This document shows, in pieces, positions 26,301 to 34,519 of a stretch of 64,000 bases of DNA. The DNA comes from CAYXVJ01 sp050309435 (GTDB lineage Bacteria > Bacillota > Clostridia > Saccharofermentanales > Fastidiosipilaceae), in assembly GCA_050309435.1 (NCBI GenBank), contig JBNRMJ010000003.1, forward strand, positions 6,943 through 70,942, written 5' to 3'. How positions within the stretch are numbered: position 1 is the stretch's first letter; each line of letters opens with the position of its first letter. The notes beneath the pieces were generated by a model that worked only from the letters and a program-made list of their open reading frames with translations, was not told the origin of the DNA and did not search any database. A program made the translations under genes and the position numbers.

Positions 26301-27093
26301 GGGCGCGGGTTTCAAAATCGCGCTTCGCGATCTCGAGGTGCGCGGTGCAGGTAACCTTCTGGGAGCCGAACAGCACGGCCAGCTTGAGACAATCGGTTAT
26401 GATCTTTACACGCGTATGCTCGAAGACGAAATCAATAAAGCCAAGCTGGAACTCGCGGCTTCGGGTCAGCTGTCCGAGGATGCGGCCGCGGCGGCGTCAC
26501 AAGTACCTGCACAGATGCGGGGTTCCGGCGAGCCGGAGTTTGTGTCCGTGCGAAAAGCAGACAGCCAAATACTGCCGGGTACAACAGGCAGCGCGGCTCC
26601 CGGCGTCACACCCGTGGATTGCGTGGTGGAGCTCGCTTTGGATTCTTATATTCCGCGCGACTTTATTCCGGATGACGGCGAACGCATGGATCTGTACCGC
26701 AGGATCTCTCATATCTCAAACAGCGAAGACTACCACGATGTCATAGACGAAATCAGCGATCGTTTCGGCGATCTCCCGGCTGCGGTTCAGACACTCTGCG
26801 ATATTTCCTTCATTCGGGCTAAGGCGGGCAGCATGGGCATCACCCGGATTTTCGTGCAGAAGCAGGCCGTTATTTTACTTTTGGCGACCGAATCGAAACC
26901 GGATATGGAGCAGATTTTTGCCATCTTGAGTCTGCCGGCTTATCAGAAGGTGTTGAACTTCAACGCGGGTTTAAAGCCGCACATTCGCTTCCCCGGCGCG
27001 GCCGTTTCGCTGCAGGCGATTCCGGGAAAACTTCGTAAACTCTTCCTGGATGCCGAAGCCGCCATGGCCGAGCAGCGTAAAATATCGTCATGA
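23365..27093 (+). CDS. mfd: Transcription-repair coupling factor
   Basis: Mfd removes RNA polymerase stalled at lesions and recruits UvrA. The 1242-residue protein has the UvrB-like N-terminal module (about 1-330), the RNA polymerase-interaction domain beginning LKPGERVVHEAYGIGIYEG, then an RecG-like SF2 motor. The motor shows Walker A GDVGFGKTEVA, VVDEEQRFGV, LSATPIPRTLHMS and GRVGRSSRQAYAY. The C-terminal TRCF domain (about 1115-1215) includes YIPDDGERMDLYRRI-like text. Spacing and order match the family. It overlaps pth and the next phosphoesterase gene by four bases each, so the three are translationally coupled. Confidence 0.97.
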   Translation: MTDDNDLRPESGIQALLRQAARDKRFIELASNWPGSHVNLTGPGESMKAYLLMALQYAEEGRPLAVFVPDELAARSFQINLQAFSEEPDEIRVFRAREFELGSADAVSRDMEQQRLAVLKALSEGLVRVLIVSGPAAMQLLPPPSVLKERSIRLKIGMRYDPELLGKRLTELGYERMHLAEIPGQFARRGDILDIIPIGLPENHRNIGTGIGWRISFFDDEVDQIKRFAIENQRSVENIDNCLIPPALEVLTSPGERELLAESVRDYGEEQIRQMRKTSSLAETAGRLSDLLEEDVAKLVSGQPFPGIDKWLGLIWPEGATILDYLLDHEFLIAVDEPLRLRNRLDAAQAEVAERVTSLLGKGQTFSLANESHIRGAEFFRQLDQRASVLSLATIPSSGNGFPKAQNITIPGREAESYRGRESLLLPLIEEKKKKAEEIVIFTGDGQRSTRLKNYFTEEGATDLPQLFDSGLDRGFEYPAAGLMVFGSQDIFGREHRRKSRKSRLKGVKIDLFSDLKPGERVVHEAYGIGIYEGLTTNLDAGGTKRDFLSISYAGGDKLHLPMEQLDQIQKYVGSEGKEPKLTRLGTQEWNRLKERARASIRELATDLVALYARRSAIKGHRFPPDNSWDQDFAASFPYEETEDQLRCIEEVKSDMESDKVMDRLLCGDVGFGKTEVAFRAIFKAVGDSKQALFLAPTTVLAQQHYQNFKERIGDFPVRVGQLSRFASPREVNKTIRGLANGSIDVAIGTHRLLSKDVKCKNLGLLVVDEEQRFGVDHKEQIKALKPDVDVLTLSATPIPRTLHMSMSGIRDISVIEEPPEDRRPVQTYVMEYDEAIIQDAILREISREGQIFYLFNDTRKIREKAAALAAALPGVRVSFAHGKMNVHELEDIIGDFVSGGADILVCTTIIESGIDMPNVNTIIVEHADRLGLAQLYQLRGRVGRSSRQAYAYVTYTKNKVLTEVSEKRLAAIRDFTELGAGFKIALRDLEVRGAGNLLGAEQHGQLETIGYDLYTRMLEDEINKAKLELAASGQLSEDAAAAASQVPAQMRGSGEPEFVSVRKADSQILPGTTGSAAPGVTPVDCVVELALDSYIPRDFIPDDGERMDLYRRISHISNSEDYHDVIDEISDRFGDLPAAVQTLCDISFIRAKAGSMGITRIFVQKQAVILLLATESKPDMEQIFAILSLPAYQKVLNFNAGLKPHIRFPGAAVSLQAIPGKLRKLFLDAEAAMAEQRKISS

Positions 27094-27938
27094 AGATGAA
27101 AGATATGGCCTCGAAACGTCTGGCTGTCTTGTCGGATCTGCATCTGAATAAAGCTGCCATGCGAGCCGGGTTTAAGGCCGTCATCGCCGGGCTGGTCGGC
27201 GAGCTTGAGATCGACATTCTGATTTTATCGGGTGATATCACGCCCGGGGCCGGCCAGACGATCGTCTATGTGCGCGAGCTGATCCGGATGCTTGGCATTC
27301 CCGTATATTATGTGCCGGGAAACCATGAGCTCTGGAACCGTTACAACGGACTGGAGACCCGTGAGATTTACGATTTATTTCGCGCCGATCCCAACTGTTT
27401 GTCCGGTAAAATCGTGGATTTGGGCGGAGGCTATAAGCTTCTGGGCGATATTCACTGGTACGACTACAGTTACGCGGACCACGATAAATTTACCGGGGAG
27501 CAGTTCGAGCGAAAAATGCTTCGCGGCAGCCGCTGGCAAGATGCTTATTACGTGGACTGGGGGATTCCGGATGCCCTCGTAACAAAACGATTTTTAGAGG
27601 AACAGCAAGATCTGCTGGCGCAGCTTCAAGACGATAAACTCATCTATGTATCTCATATGATCAACCATCCGGCATTTTCGGTTCCGTCCCACCGCTTCGA
27701 ACTCTGGGCATTCTTTAATGCGTATCTTGGCAGCCGCAAGCTCTATGAGCTGATTTTAAGTGTGAAGCCCGAAGTCGCAATTTGCGGACATGTTCATCAT
27801 CGACGAGATTTTACGGAAGATGGCATCCGCTTTATCTGTGCCTGCCTCGGTTATTCGAAGGAATGGCGCTACCTGGCAAAGGGCGAGCAGACTTTAGCCG
27901 TCCAGATCCGTGAAACGATCCGGCTTATCGATCTATAG
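27090..27938 (+). CDS. Metallophosphoesterase
   Basis: This is a 282-residue calcineurin-like phosphoesterase with LSDLHLN, LSGDIT, VPGNHELW, YVSHMINHP and CGHVHHRRDF, a complete dinuclear metal set. It is not close in sequence to the 6687-7643 phosphoesterase. Its substrate is unknown. It begins inside the end of mfd (ATGA overlap), so it is made together with the repair factor; a shared function is not established. Confidence 0.85.
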   Translation: MKMKDMASKRLAVLSDLHLNKAAMRAGFKAVIAGLVGELEIDILILSGDITPGAGQTIVYVRELIRMLGIPVYYVPGNHELWNRYNGLETREIYDLFRADPNCLSGKIVDLGGGYKLLGDIHWYDYSYADHDKFTGEQFERKMLRGSRWQDAYYVDWGIPDALVTKRFLEEQQDLLAQLQDDKLIYVSHMINHPAFSVPSHRFELWAFFNAYLGSRKLYELILSVKPEVAICGHVHHRRDFTEDGIRFICACLGYSKEWRYLAKGEQTLAVQIRETIRLIDL

Positions 27939-27974
27939 AATTTACCATCACGCAAAAGATTTCCAAAAGATAAG

Positions 27975-28009
27975 AAACGACCTCTTGCCAACTGGGAAAG
28001 AGGTCGTTT
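27975..28009. terminator. Terminator between the mfd operon and the anti-sigma gene
   Basis: AAACGACCTCTT (27975-27986) pairs perfectly with AAGAGGTCGTTT (27998-28009). It lies between convergent genes and has short T-runs on either side. Confidence 0.8.
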
Positions 28010-28046
28010 AATCGTCTCGGATTCCGATTATGCTTTTAGCTTTTAG

Positions 28047-29114
28047 TCAGTGGTTAAATACGAAAGGCAAAAGGACTGTCTCGTCGCCTGTTTGAAGGAC
28101 GATGCGATATTCCCGGCCGTTTTCGAGGCCGAAATTAAAACCAAGGACAAGTTCTATCGGTGTCGGAATAACGATTTGACCGTTTTCGATCGGCTTGTAG
28201 AGATCTTTGGCCATCTCATCGAGCTGAGCCGAAAGCTTGAACTCGCTTGTTCCGGCGGCGTCGCTCAGCACAGCCCAGCTCTCGCCGTTTCTTGCTTCCA
28301 CCACAATACGGTCAAGAAGCACCAGGGAAGAAGGGGTGAATTCTTCGTAGGCCGGTTGGATTTCGCCGTCAATAAATCCCGGTAGATCGCCGTCTACCGC
28401 TTCGCCCGTGTCGACTTCTGTATCCGGCAGCATCGGTTCGGGCAGGGCGGGATCGATCTGGTCGTGAACGATCGTTTCGGGATCTCTCGTGTCATGGACG
28501 TCAGCTTTACCGGCTTCAGTTGATGGCTTACCGATTTGAATCTGAATACGTGTGAAGCTCTCATCGGACTTGGCTATGTAGTAGAAATCGTGGGGCTCGC
28601 TACTGCCGCCCGTGCTGCGATAGTGAAGATAACCTTCCCGGGGAGGAAATTGCGAAGGCGATCCTGTTGCTCCCTGATTGTCGCGACCCGGTTTCTCTGC
28701 GGTATCGTCGCTTTCTCCGGCGACTTCCATGCCGCCGTCAAAATTCCCGGCCATATCTTCTTCCGACAGGGCTTTTCCTCCTTCGTCGAGTGTAGCTTTA
28801 TTGCCAAACAAGTTTGCCGAACCTCCGGCAATATAGATGCCGCCGACCAGGACAGCCAACGCCGCCGCAGCGGCCACCGCGGCTCTCGCGCTTCGGGTAA
28901 AGACCGGTAGTTTTTTCGCCGGACTTGTCTCGGTCGCCATGCTTTCTTCGTTTGCTTGATAAAGTTTTACTTTCAGAAGTTTTTTCTGTTCTTCCGACAA
29001 GGAAATTTTGTCGACTTCCGAGCGGTAACGGGCCGAAAATGCCCGGTCAAACTCGTCGGGGCTGTTTTGAACGCGACTGTCGGATGTCAGATCCCGTTTC
29101 CTGATCTCTTTCAT
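28047..29114 (-). CDS. Putative membrane anti-sigma factor
   Basis: This 355-residue protein is predicted to restrain the ECF sigma factor encoded immediately upstream. The N-terminal 70 residues are charged and cytoplasmic; one membrane helix follows (AAVAAAAALAVLVGGIYIAGG, about residues 76-97), then a long acidic outside domain with a hydrophobic C-terminal beta-rich part. There is no HxxxCxxC zinc anti-sigma motif, so it is not a ZAS type. The ATG at 29114 overlaps the sigma-factor stop (ATGA) and has GGGAGG upstream. Function rests on this gene pairing, since I recognise no family. Confidence 0.65.
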   Translation of the reverse strand: MKEIRKRDLTSDSRVQNSPDEFDRAFSARYRSEVDKISLSEEQKKLLKVKLYQANEESMATETSPAKKLPVFTRSARAAVAAAAALAVLVGGIYIAGGSANLFGNKATLDEGGKALSEEDMAGNFDGGMEVAGESDDTAEKPGRDNQGATGSPSQFPPREGYLHYRSTGGSSEPHDFYYIAKSDESFTRIQIQIGKPSTEAGKADVHDTRDPETIVHDQIDPALPEPMLPDTEVDTGEAVDGDLPGFIDGEIQPAYEEFTPSSLVLLDRIVVEARNGESWAVLSDAAGTSEFKLSAQLDEMAKDLYKPIENGQIVIPTPIELVLGFNFGLENGREYRIVLQTGDETVLLPFVFNH

Positions 29115-29638
29115 ATGATAGCCTCCCTTTCGTTCCATAAGAGTCGTAGTTTTTGACGGCCGCGATGCAGCAGCGATTTAACGGTGCCTTCGCGACTGTC
29201 CATGACGCGGGCGATCTCCGCGACACTGAGTTCTTCGTAATAAAAAAGATGCAAGACCTGACGGTATTTAACCGGAAGCTGACGAAGAAGAGCTATGGCT
29301 TGATCCTCTGCGTAAACTTCGGCTTTCGGGTCCGGCGTTACGGCTGCCAGTTCATCGCTGAGTTCCGCGTGGTGACGTCTGTAAGAGGAAGTTCTTAAGT
29401 TTATACTGCAGTTGATCGCAACCCGAAGGAGCCAGGCCTTGCGATGTTCCTCGCTTTCAAACTTCGCCTTATTTTGAAATAAGCGCATAAAAACCTCCTG
29501 CGTGACATCTTCGGCATCCTCGCACTTGCCCAGACGGCTTAACGCCAGCCGGTAAACCATATTGCCGTAGCGCTCGACAGCCCGGTCGATGTCCATGCCG
29601 TCAAGTTCGCTGTCTGCCCGGATCGGATCCTTATCCAT
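29111..29638 (-). CDS. ECF-family RNA polymerase sigma factor
   Basis: The product is a 175-residue sigma-70 family alternative sigma factor of the ECF group. Region 2 shows YGNMVYRLALSRLG and DAEDVTQEVFMRLF. Region 4 shows LPVKYRQVLHLFYYEELSVAEIA and GTVKSLLHRGRQKL. It is coupled to the membrane protein that follows, the usual sigma/anti-sigma arrangement for sensing envelope or antimicrobial stress. The -35 motif that it recognises cannot be set from this window. Confidence 0.93.
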   Translation of the reverse strand: MDKDPIRADSELDGMDIDRAVERYGNMVYRLALSRLGKCEDAEDVTQEVFMRLFQNKAKFESEEHRKAWLLRVAINCSINLRTSSYRRHHAELSDELAAVTPDPKAEVYAEDQAIALLRQLPVKYRQVLHLFYYEELSVAEIARVMDSREGTVKSLLHRGRQKLRLLWNEREAII

Positions 29639-29727
29639 GCATACACCTGCCTAACTACTCGATAACCCTTCGCCTGATTTTCACTTGAACGGAAAACAGT
29701 TGCTTCGGGTATGTCACTCTTAATACA

Positions 29728-29759
29728 AAAACAGACTGCAAAAGGTTGCAGTCTGTTTT
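29728..29759 (-). terminator. Terminator of the flavoprotein oxidoreductase gene
   Basis: A perfect 14-bp stem (29728-29741 with 29746-29759) with a four-base loop is followed by T-rich sequence on the minus strand, 24 bases after the stop codon. Confidence 0.9.
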
Positions 29760-29782
29760 CATTATAGCTTGATGAAACGAAA

Positions 29783-30940
29783 TTATGCCGAGAGTTCTTT
29801 TTGTAATGCGTTGGAACGCTTTGTGTCGCCGAGCAGGACGTAACCGATCAGGCGGTCGCCGTCGTAGACGAGTTTTTCATAGCTCAAGGCTTCTTCGTCG
29901 GCCGTGATTTCTTCGCGGTAATTTTCGATGTTGCCCGGATCCGTGATGATGCCGGCGGAGGCGATTCTCGTATCCATGGTGTTAACCAGATAAGGCGGAA
30001 TCGGCATGCTGTATATTTCGTTGCCGCCTGCGGCATTGGTACCGGCTGCTTTTCCCTGAGCCTGAGAAATCTGCCATAGTCCGTACCACCGTCCGTCAAA
30101 GAGCGTGTTGTCGCCGGCCGAGTATATATCTTTTTGACTCGTCTCCAGACGCTCGTTAACGACGATGCAGCGATCCACGGCGATGTCGCAATCGCTGATG
30201 ACATCGAGCTGAGCTCTTACGCCTGCTGAAATAAAGACAACATCCGCAGGCAGAACCCGGCCGTCCTTGAGACGGACTTCCTTGACGCGCCCGTTTTCGC
30301 CCGCCACGATTTCTTCGGTGGTGGCAGCGGTAATGACTTTGACGCCCTGGCGTTCGACTTGTCTTGTAAACAGTTCGGCTGCTTTCTCGTCGAGCTGTCT
30401 GGTCATCATACGGGGCAAGACCTCGACGATCGTGGTGTCAAAACCTTTTTTTGCGAGGGCAAAGGCCGCCTCCAGTCCGAGTAAACCGCCGCCGATGACC
30501 ACACCCTGCTTCAAGCCGTCAAGGCTCTGTTCGATGTTGATGGCTTCTTCCATGGTCCACAGCGTTTCGACGCCCGGCAGCTTGCTGCCCTCAATCGGTG
30601 GTACGAAACTGCGGCTGCCGGTCGCCAGTATCAGGCGGTCGTAATCCAGACGGCTTCCGTCTGCCAGTTCGATTTGATGTTCTTCCGGTAAAACGCGCTT
30701 TACTTCGGTATTCAGACGAAGGTTGATGCCTTGTTGCGTATACCATGCTTCATCGTGCAAGTAGAGCTTCTCGCGCGAGGCCGGATCGGCTATCACATCG
30801 AAGAGTCTGAGACGAAAATAGGGCAGATGACCATCGCGGGTCACGACAAGAACATCGGCGCTCTCATCTTGTTTCTTGGCTGCTTGCGCCGCCGCGATGC
30901 CGGCCGGTCCGCTTCCGATTATAAGTATTCTTAATGGCAT
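29783..30940 (-). CDS. NAD(P)H:rubredoxin reductase-like FAD oxidoreductase
   Basis: This is a 385-residue pyridine nucleotide-disulfide-type flavoprotein. FAD-binding IIGSGPAGIAAAQAAKK is at the N-terminus, the ATGSR segment near 106, the NAD(P)-binding VVIGGGLLGLEAAFAL near 147, and the flavin-contacting SAGDN near 270. No redox-active CxxxxC is visible. The family includes NADH:rubredoxin and NADH-dependent oxygen-detoxifying reductases of anaerobes; the electron acceptor is not known because no rubredoxin gene is close. The ATG at 30940 follows AAGGAGG. Confidence 0.85.
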   Translation of the reverse strand: MPLRILIIGSGPAGIAAAQAAKKQDESADVLVVTRDGHLPYFRLRLFDVIADPASREKLYLHDEAWYTQQGINLRLNTEVKRVLPEEHQIELADGSRLDYDRLILATGSRSFVPPIEGSKLPGVETLWTMEEAINIEQSLDGLKQGVVIGGGLLGLEAAFALAKKGFDTTIVEVLPRMMTRQLDEKAAELFTRQVERQGVKVITAATTEEIVAGENGRVKEVRLKDGRVLPADVVFISAGVRAQLDVISDCDIAVDRCIVVNERLETSQKDIYSAGDNTLFDGRWYGLWQISQAQGKAAGTNAAGGNEIYSMPIPPYLVNTMDTRIASAGIITDPGNIENYREEITADEEALSYEKLVYDGDRLIGYVLLGDTKRSNALQKELSA

Positions 30941-31364
30941 AAAGGCCTCCTTAAAGAAAATGGATAGATTACGTCTTGCGAACGGATCATCCGTGGTAAG
31001 TTCATTCTATACTTATTGCTTAGGACAACAAGAACAATAAGCACGGAAATATGCGACTAAGATTATTTGTTTAACTTGCCCTAAAACAGCTTGCCTAATA
31101 TTCTTGAAGATCAAAAATCGAACAATGGTAAGCATATTAACTCCTCAATAATAAAGAAAATACTAATATTTTATCGAAAATATCGTCGCATTGATTAATA
31201 TTTGGATAAATATGTCTGTAATATTATGCTAAGTAAAAAAATATTCACTTTTTTTAATGGTCAGAAAAATATGATCATGATAGCGCATTATTTATCGCGG
31301 AGTAGATTTTAACTGTAAAAGTGCCTAAATCTTGAGAACAGTAATTGCTGCATTGATGAAAATC

Positions 31365-31378
31365 TGCAAACGTTTTCA
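31365..31378. promoter_or_regulatory. Catabolite-responsive element (cre)-like site
   Basis: TGCAAACGTTTTCA matches the loose cre pattern TGNAANCGNWNNCA in every fixed position. It lies about 60 bases upstream of the -35, where CcpA or a LacI-family regulator could act. Confidence 0.6.
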
Positions 31379-31440
31379 TAGTCAAACTGTATATGCAATC
31401 GTTGTCACTTTTGCGATTTGAAGAATAAATAAACAAATTG

Positions 31441-31468
31441 TTGACATCGGATTTGAAAATGGTATGCT
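31441..31468 (+). promoter_or_regulatory. Sigma-A type promoter for the sugar ABC operon
   Basis: TTGACA (31441-31446) and TATGCT (31463-31468) are separated by 16 bases. The predicted start is near 31475. Confidence 0.65.
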
Positions 31469-31754
31469 TAGTGCAAGTTCACAAGCCTGATGATGCTTAT
31501 TGACCTAAATAACAGCCGTAAACGGAAATAAACAGGTGAAATAGACATTATCATGATGGCCGCGAGCAGGTCGCAGATCTTCTATGTAAGGTGAGTTCGA
31601 TAAAGAGGATAAGTTGTTCATTTGTATTTTTCCTGAAGCTTAGAAATGCAACTTTATGATAGCCTTTGGCGATTTTCACCAATACCGTGAGCTGAAGCGT
31701 ACGGACTCTCGTAGCTTAAATGGGGACGAACCATTACTTTTCTAGGAGGAAATA

Positions 31755-33410
31755 ATGAAGAAGAAATATCTCGTTAAAGGGATCGTATCGACGTTGCTTG
31801 CCAGCTCGATGATCCTATTGGCAGCCTGCGGTAACGGCACCGGCGGTGACGGTACCACAAAAGGCACAACAAAAGGCAATGATTCGACAACTCCGGTCGG
31901 ATCCGAAGGCGACGAGTTCGCCGGTTATCCGATGGATACAGATGTCAAAATTTCCTGGTATGTTAACCATGGTTATATCCTGAATCCTGCTTATGGTTCG
32001 GCTGAAGAGTCCCCGTTCCACAGAGATTTAGAAAAAAACACAGGTGTTGACATTGAATGGAAATTCCCGACCGCCGGTACAGACGGAAATCAGGATCTGA
32101 ACCTGTTGCTGGCCAGTGCTACTCTGCCCGATATCATTTATGGTGCGGTCATGAAGGAAGCAGACAGACATGTGGCAGAAGGCACAATCCGTGACCTGGC
32201 CGATGTTCTTGAAGCCAATTCTCCGAACTACTGGGCTTTCCTTCAGAGCAACGAAATGTATGACAAAGCGATGAAGACCGATAGCGGTGTTTACATCGGT
32301 TACGGTTTCTTCCGCGAAGACGGTGGCTGGAACGACACTTATCTGGGACCGGTCGTTCGTCAGGACCTCCTTGACGAACAGAACCTGGAGTTGCCCGAAA
32401 CGATTTCCGAGTTCGAGAATGTTATTAAAGTCTTCAAAGAAGAATATGACATGACGCTCAGCTTCGCATGGAGCCGCTGGAACTCCTTTGGTATCGCAGG
32501 CGCCTTCGGTGCATACGGTGGTACTGTATTCCGTACTTATGTCGATAACGACGGTAAGATCCAACTGGCTCAGGCCCAACCCGAGTGGCGCGATTATATG
32601 GCCAAGCTCAACGAGTGGTGGGAAGCCGGTTTGATGGACCAGGACGTTATGACACTTGATGACAGCCTTGCCCAGAGTAAAGCCCTCAACGAAGTCATGG
32701 GTCTTTCCTTCACCTCGATGGGTCAGCTCTCCAACTGGATTAAAGATGCAGAAGCAGCCGATAACGGCGCCGAGTGGGTTGGCTTGCAATATCCGACCGA
32801 CGATAACGGCAAACTTTCTTCAGTCTTTGGTGGTTACGGTATCGAGCCTGCTTCGATCACCTTCATCAGCAACGATATTGACGATGAAAAACTGCCCGTA
32901 GCCATGCGTCTTCTGGACTATGCTTACACAGAAGAAGGCAACCTGTACTGGAACTTCGGTACCGAAGGCGAGTCCTGGGAATATAACGATGAAGGCGAAG
33001 TCGAGTACCTGCCTGTCGTTCTGGACGATCCGGACGGATTGAACAACGCCATCTCCAAGTACGGCGGATCCACATGGAGCGGTCCCTGCATCCAGGCCAC
33101 ACGCTTGCTCTATCTGAAGAACACCGAGCAGTCGATTGCGGCTAACGATACATGGTTCTATAAGAACGAAGAACAGACCTACAAGGATAAGATCCCGGCC
33201 GGCGTCTCCTTCACAGCTGACGAAGCCAACGAAATTCTGGAAATCCAGACTGCGATCTCGACCTTCGTTTCCGAAACGGCAGCCAAGTTCATGATCGGCG
33301 AACAGGATATCGACACCTTCGATGATTTCGTCGCTCAGATGGATTCCATGGGTCTTCCCAGACTTCTGGAAATCAACCAGGCCGCTTACGATCGCTTCAT
33401 GGCTCGCTAA
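31755..33410 (+). CDS. Extracellular solute-binding lipoprotein of a sugar ABC transporter (LplA-like)
   Basis: This 551-residue lipoprotein captures a carbohydrate outside the membrane. The signal peptide ends in lipobox LAAC with Cys25 as the lipidated residue, followed by a Gly/Thr-rich linker to about residue 50. The long mature part, with a loop rich in acidic and aromatic residues, resembles the LplA/YtcQ family of family-1 binding proteins that serve plant oligosaccharide or aldouronate uptake. The two permeases follow. The sugar cannot be fixed from sequence. TAGGAGG precedes the ATG. Confidence 0.9.
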   Translation: MKKKYLVKGIVSTLLASSMILLAACGNGTGGDGTTKGTTKGNDSTTPVGSEGDEFAGYPMDTDVKISWYVNHGYILNPAYGSAEESPFHRDLEKNTGVDIEWKFPTAGTDGNQDLNLLLASATLPDIIYGAVMKEADRHVAEGTIRDLADVLEANSPNYWAFLQSNEMYDKAMKTDSGVYIGYGFFREDGGWNDTYLGPVVRQDLLDEQNLELPETISEFENVIKVFKEEYDMTLSFAWSRWNSFGIAGAFGAYGGTVFRTYVDNDGKIQLAQAQPEWRDYMAKLNEWWEAGLMDQDVMTLDDSLAQSKALNEVMGLSFTSMGQLSNWIKDAEAADNGAEWVGLQYPTDDNGKLSSVFGGYGIEPASITFISNDIDDEKLPVAMRLLDYAYTEEGNLYWNFGTEGESWEYNDEGEVEYLPVVLDDPDGLNNAISKYGGSTWSGPCIQATRLLYLKNTEQSIAANDTWFYKNEEQTYKDKIPAGVSFTADEANEILEIQTAISTFVSETAAKFMIGEQDIDTFDDFVAQMDSMGLPRLLEINQAAYDRFMAR

Positions 33411-33462
33411 TACGTACTAACGCCGGAAGCCAAACCCCCGAATAACATAAACAAGTAAACGA

Positions 33463-33498
33463 GTGAATGCGGCAGCTGCTGTAAGCTGCCGTGTTCAC
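33463..33498 (+). other. Stable hairpin between binding-protein and permease genes
   Basis: A 15-bp stem with two mismatches and a six-base loop (core CGGCAGCT 33470-33477, AGCTGCCG 33484-33491) is not followed by a T-run. Such intercistronic hairpins often protect the 3' end of an abundant binding-protein message and lower permease expression. Confidence 0.6.
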
Positions 33499-33522
33499 TC
33501 CACTATTAAAGGAGATACAATC

Positions 33523-34482
33523 GTGAGCGATATCAAAATGAGCAAGGTCGGGTTAAGCTCTTCTCGCAAGACCACCTTATCTTATAGACTCAGTCGCGAC
33601 TATAAAATGAACAAGTATAAATACCTGCTCATTTTACCTGTACTAATCTACCTCGCGGTTTTCGCTTACAAACCGATGTATGGTCTACAGATTGCCTTTC
33701 TTAATTTCCGTCCCCGCTTAGGCATCTCCGGCAGTGAATTTGTCGGTTGGAAGAACTTTCAGAATTTCCTCGGTGATGTTCATTTCGGCAGAACGATCAG
33801 AAATACCTTTACGATCAGTATATTGACGATCGCTTTCGGGTTCCCCGCGCCTATTATCCTGGCGCTTCTGATCAATGAAATCCAGAATGCGAAATTCAAA
33901 AAATCGGTACAGACGATTACCTACATGCCCTACTTTATTTCACTGGTCGTCGTATGTTCTTTGATTAAGACTTATACCGGCTCGGAAGGTATTTTTTCTC
34001 AGATCGCCGTTTACTTCGGCGGCGAGCCGAAAAACTATCTGATGCAGGCAAATAAGTTCTATATGATATATGTCTTATCCGACATATGGCAAAATATCGG
34101 TTGGAACTCCATTATTTACCTGGCTGTCCTGACATCCATCGATCAGGAGCAGTACGAGGCTGCCATGATCGACGGTGCCAACCGCTTTAAACAGATGATT
34201 CACGTTACGCTGCCGAACCTGATGCCCACGATTATGATTCTCTTTATTCTGAGAATGGGCGGAATTTTGAACGTAGGCTACGAGAAAATTCTCCTGCTCT
34301 ATTCGGACGGCATCATGAACGTTTCGGACGTTATTTCAACTTATACATACCGCAGAGGTATTATCGGCGCCGATTACAGTTACGGTACGGCAGTCGGCCT
34401 CTTCAACTCGATTATCAATGTCTGCTTCCTTTTGATTACAAATCAGATCAGCAAGCGTTTAACCGAGTCCAGTCTTTTCTAA
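33523..34482 (+). CDS. Sugar ABC transporter permease (LplB-like)
   Basis: The product is a 319-residue inner-membrane permease with about six helices. The EAA-type loop that contacts the ATPase reads YEAAMIDGANRFKQM. I choose GTG 33523 because AAAGGAG lies at the correct distance; in-frame codons upstream belong to the hairpin region. It is most similar in plan to LplB/YteP permeases and pairs with the next gene. No ATP-binding subunit is encoded here, as is common for CUT1 transporters that share an MsmK-type ATPase. Confidence 0.9.
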   Translation: MSDIKMSKVGLSSSRKTTLSYRLSRDYKMNKYKYLLILPVLIYLAVFAYKPMYGLQIAFLNFRPRLGISGSEFVGWKNFQNFLGDVHFGRTIRNTFTISILTIAFGFPAPIILALLINEIQNAKFKKSVQTITYMPYFISLVVVCSLIKTYTGSEGIFSQIAVYFGGEPKNYLMQANKFYMIYVLSDIWQNIGWNSIIYLAVLTSIDQEQYEAAMIDGANRFKQMIHVTLPNLMPTIMILFILRMGGILNVGYEKILLLYSDGIMNVSDVISTYTYRRGIIGADYSYGTAVGLFNSIINVCFLLITNQISKRLTESSLF

Positions 34483-34519
34483 AGAACCACGACAGCTTGC
34501 AGAAATTGGAGATCAAAAA

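Larger units (their letters stand above)
30941..31754. other. Long AT-rich intergenic region upstream of the sugar ABC transporter
   Basis: This 814-base region has no recognisable gene. The left 300 bases (31030-31320) are AT-rich without clear signals. A cre-like site lies at 31365-31378 and a strong promoter at 31441-31468. The transcribed leader would be about 280 bases and contains several possible short hairpins, but I do not recognise a riboswitch. TAGGAGG at its end is the ribosome-binding site of the binding-protein gene. Confidence 0.6.

Noticed and set aside
30941..31754. Riboswitch in the long leader
   Set aside because: I could not match conserved cores of the riboswitch classes I know; only generic hairpins are visible.
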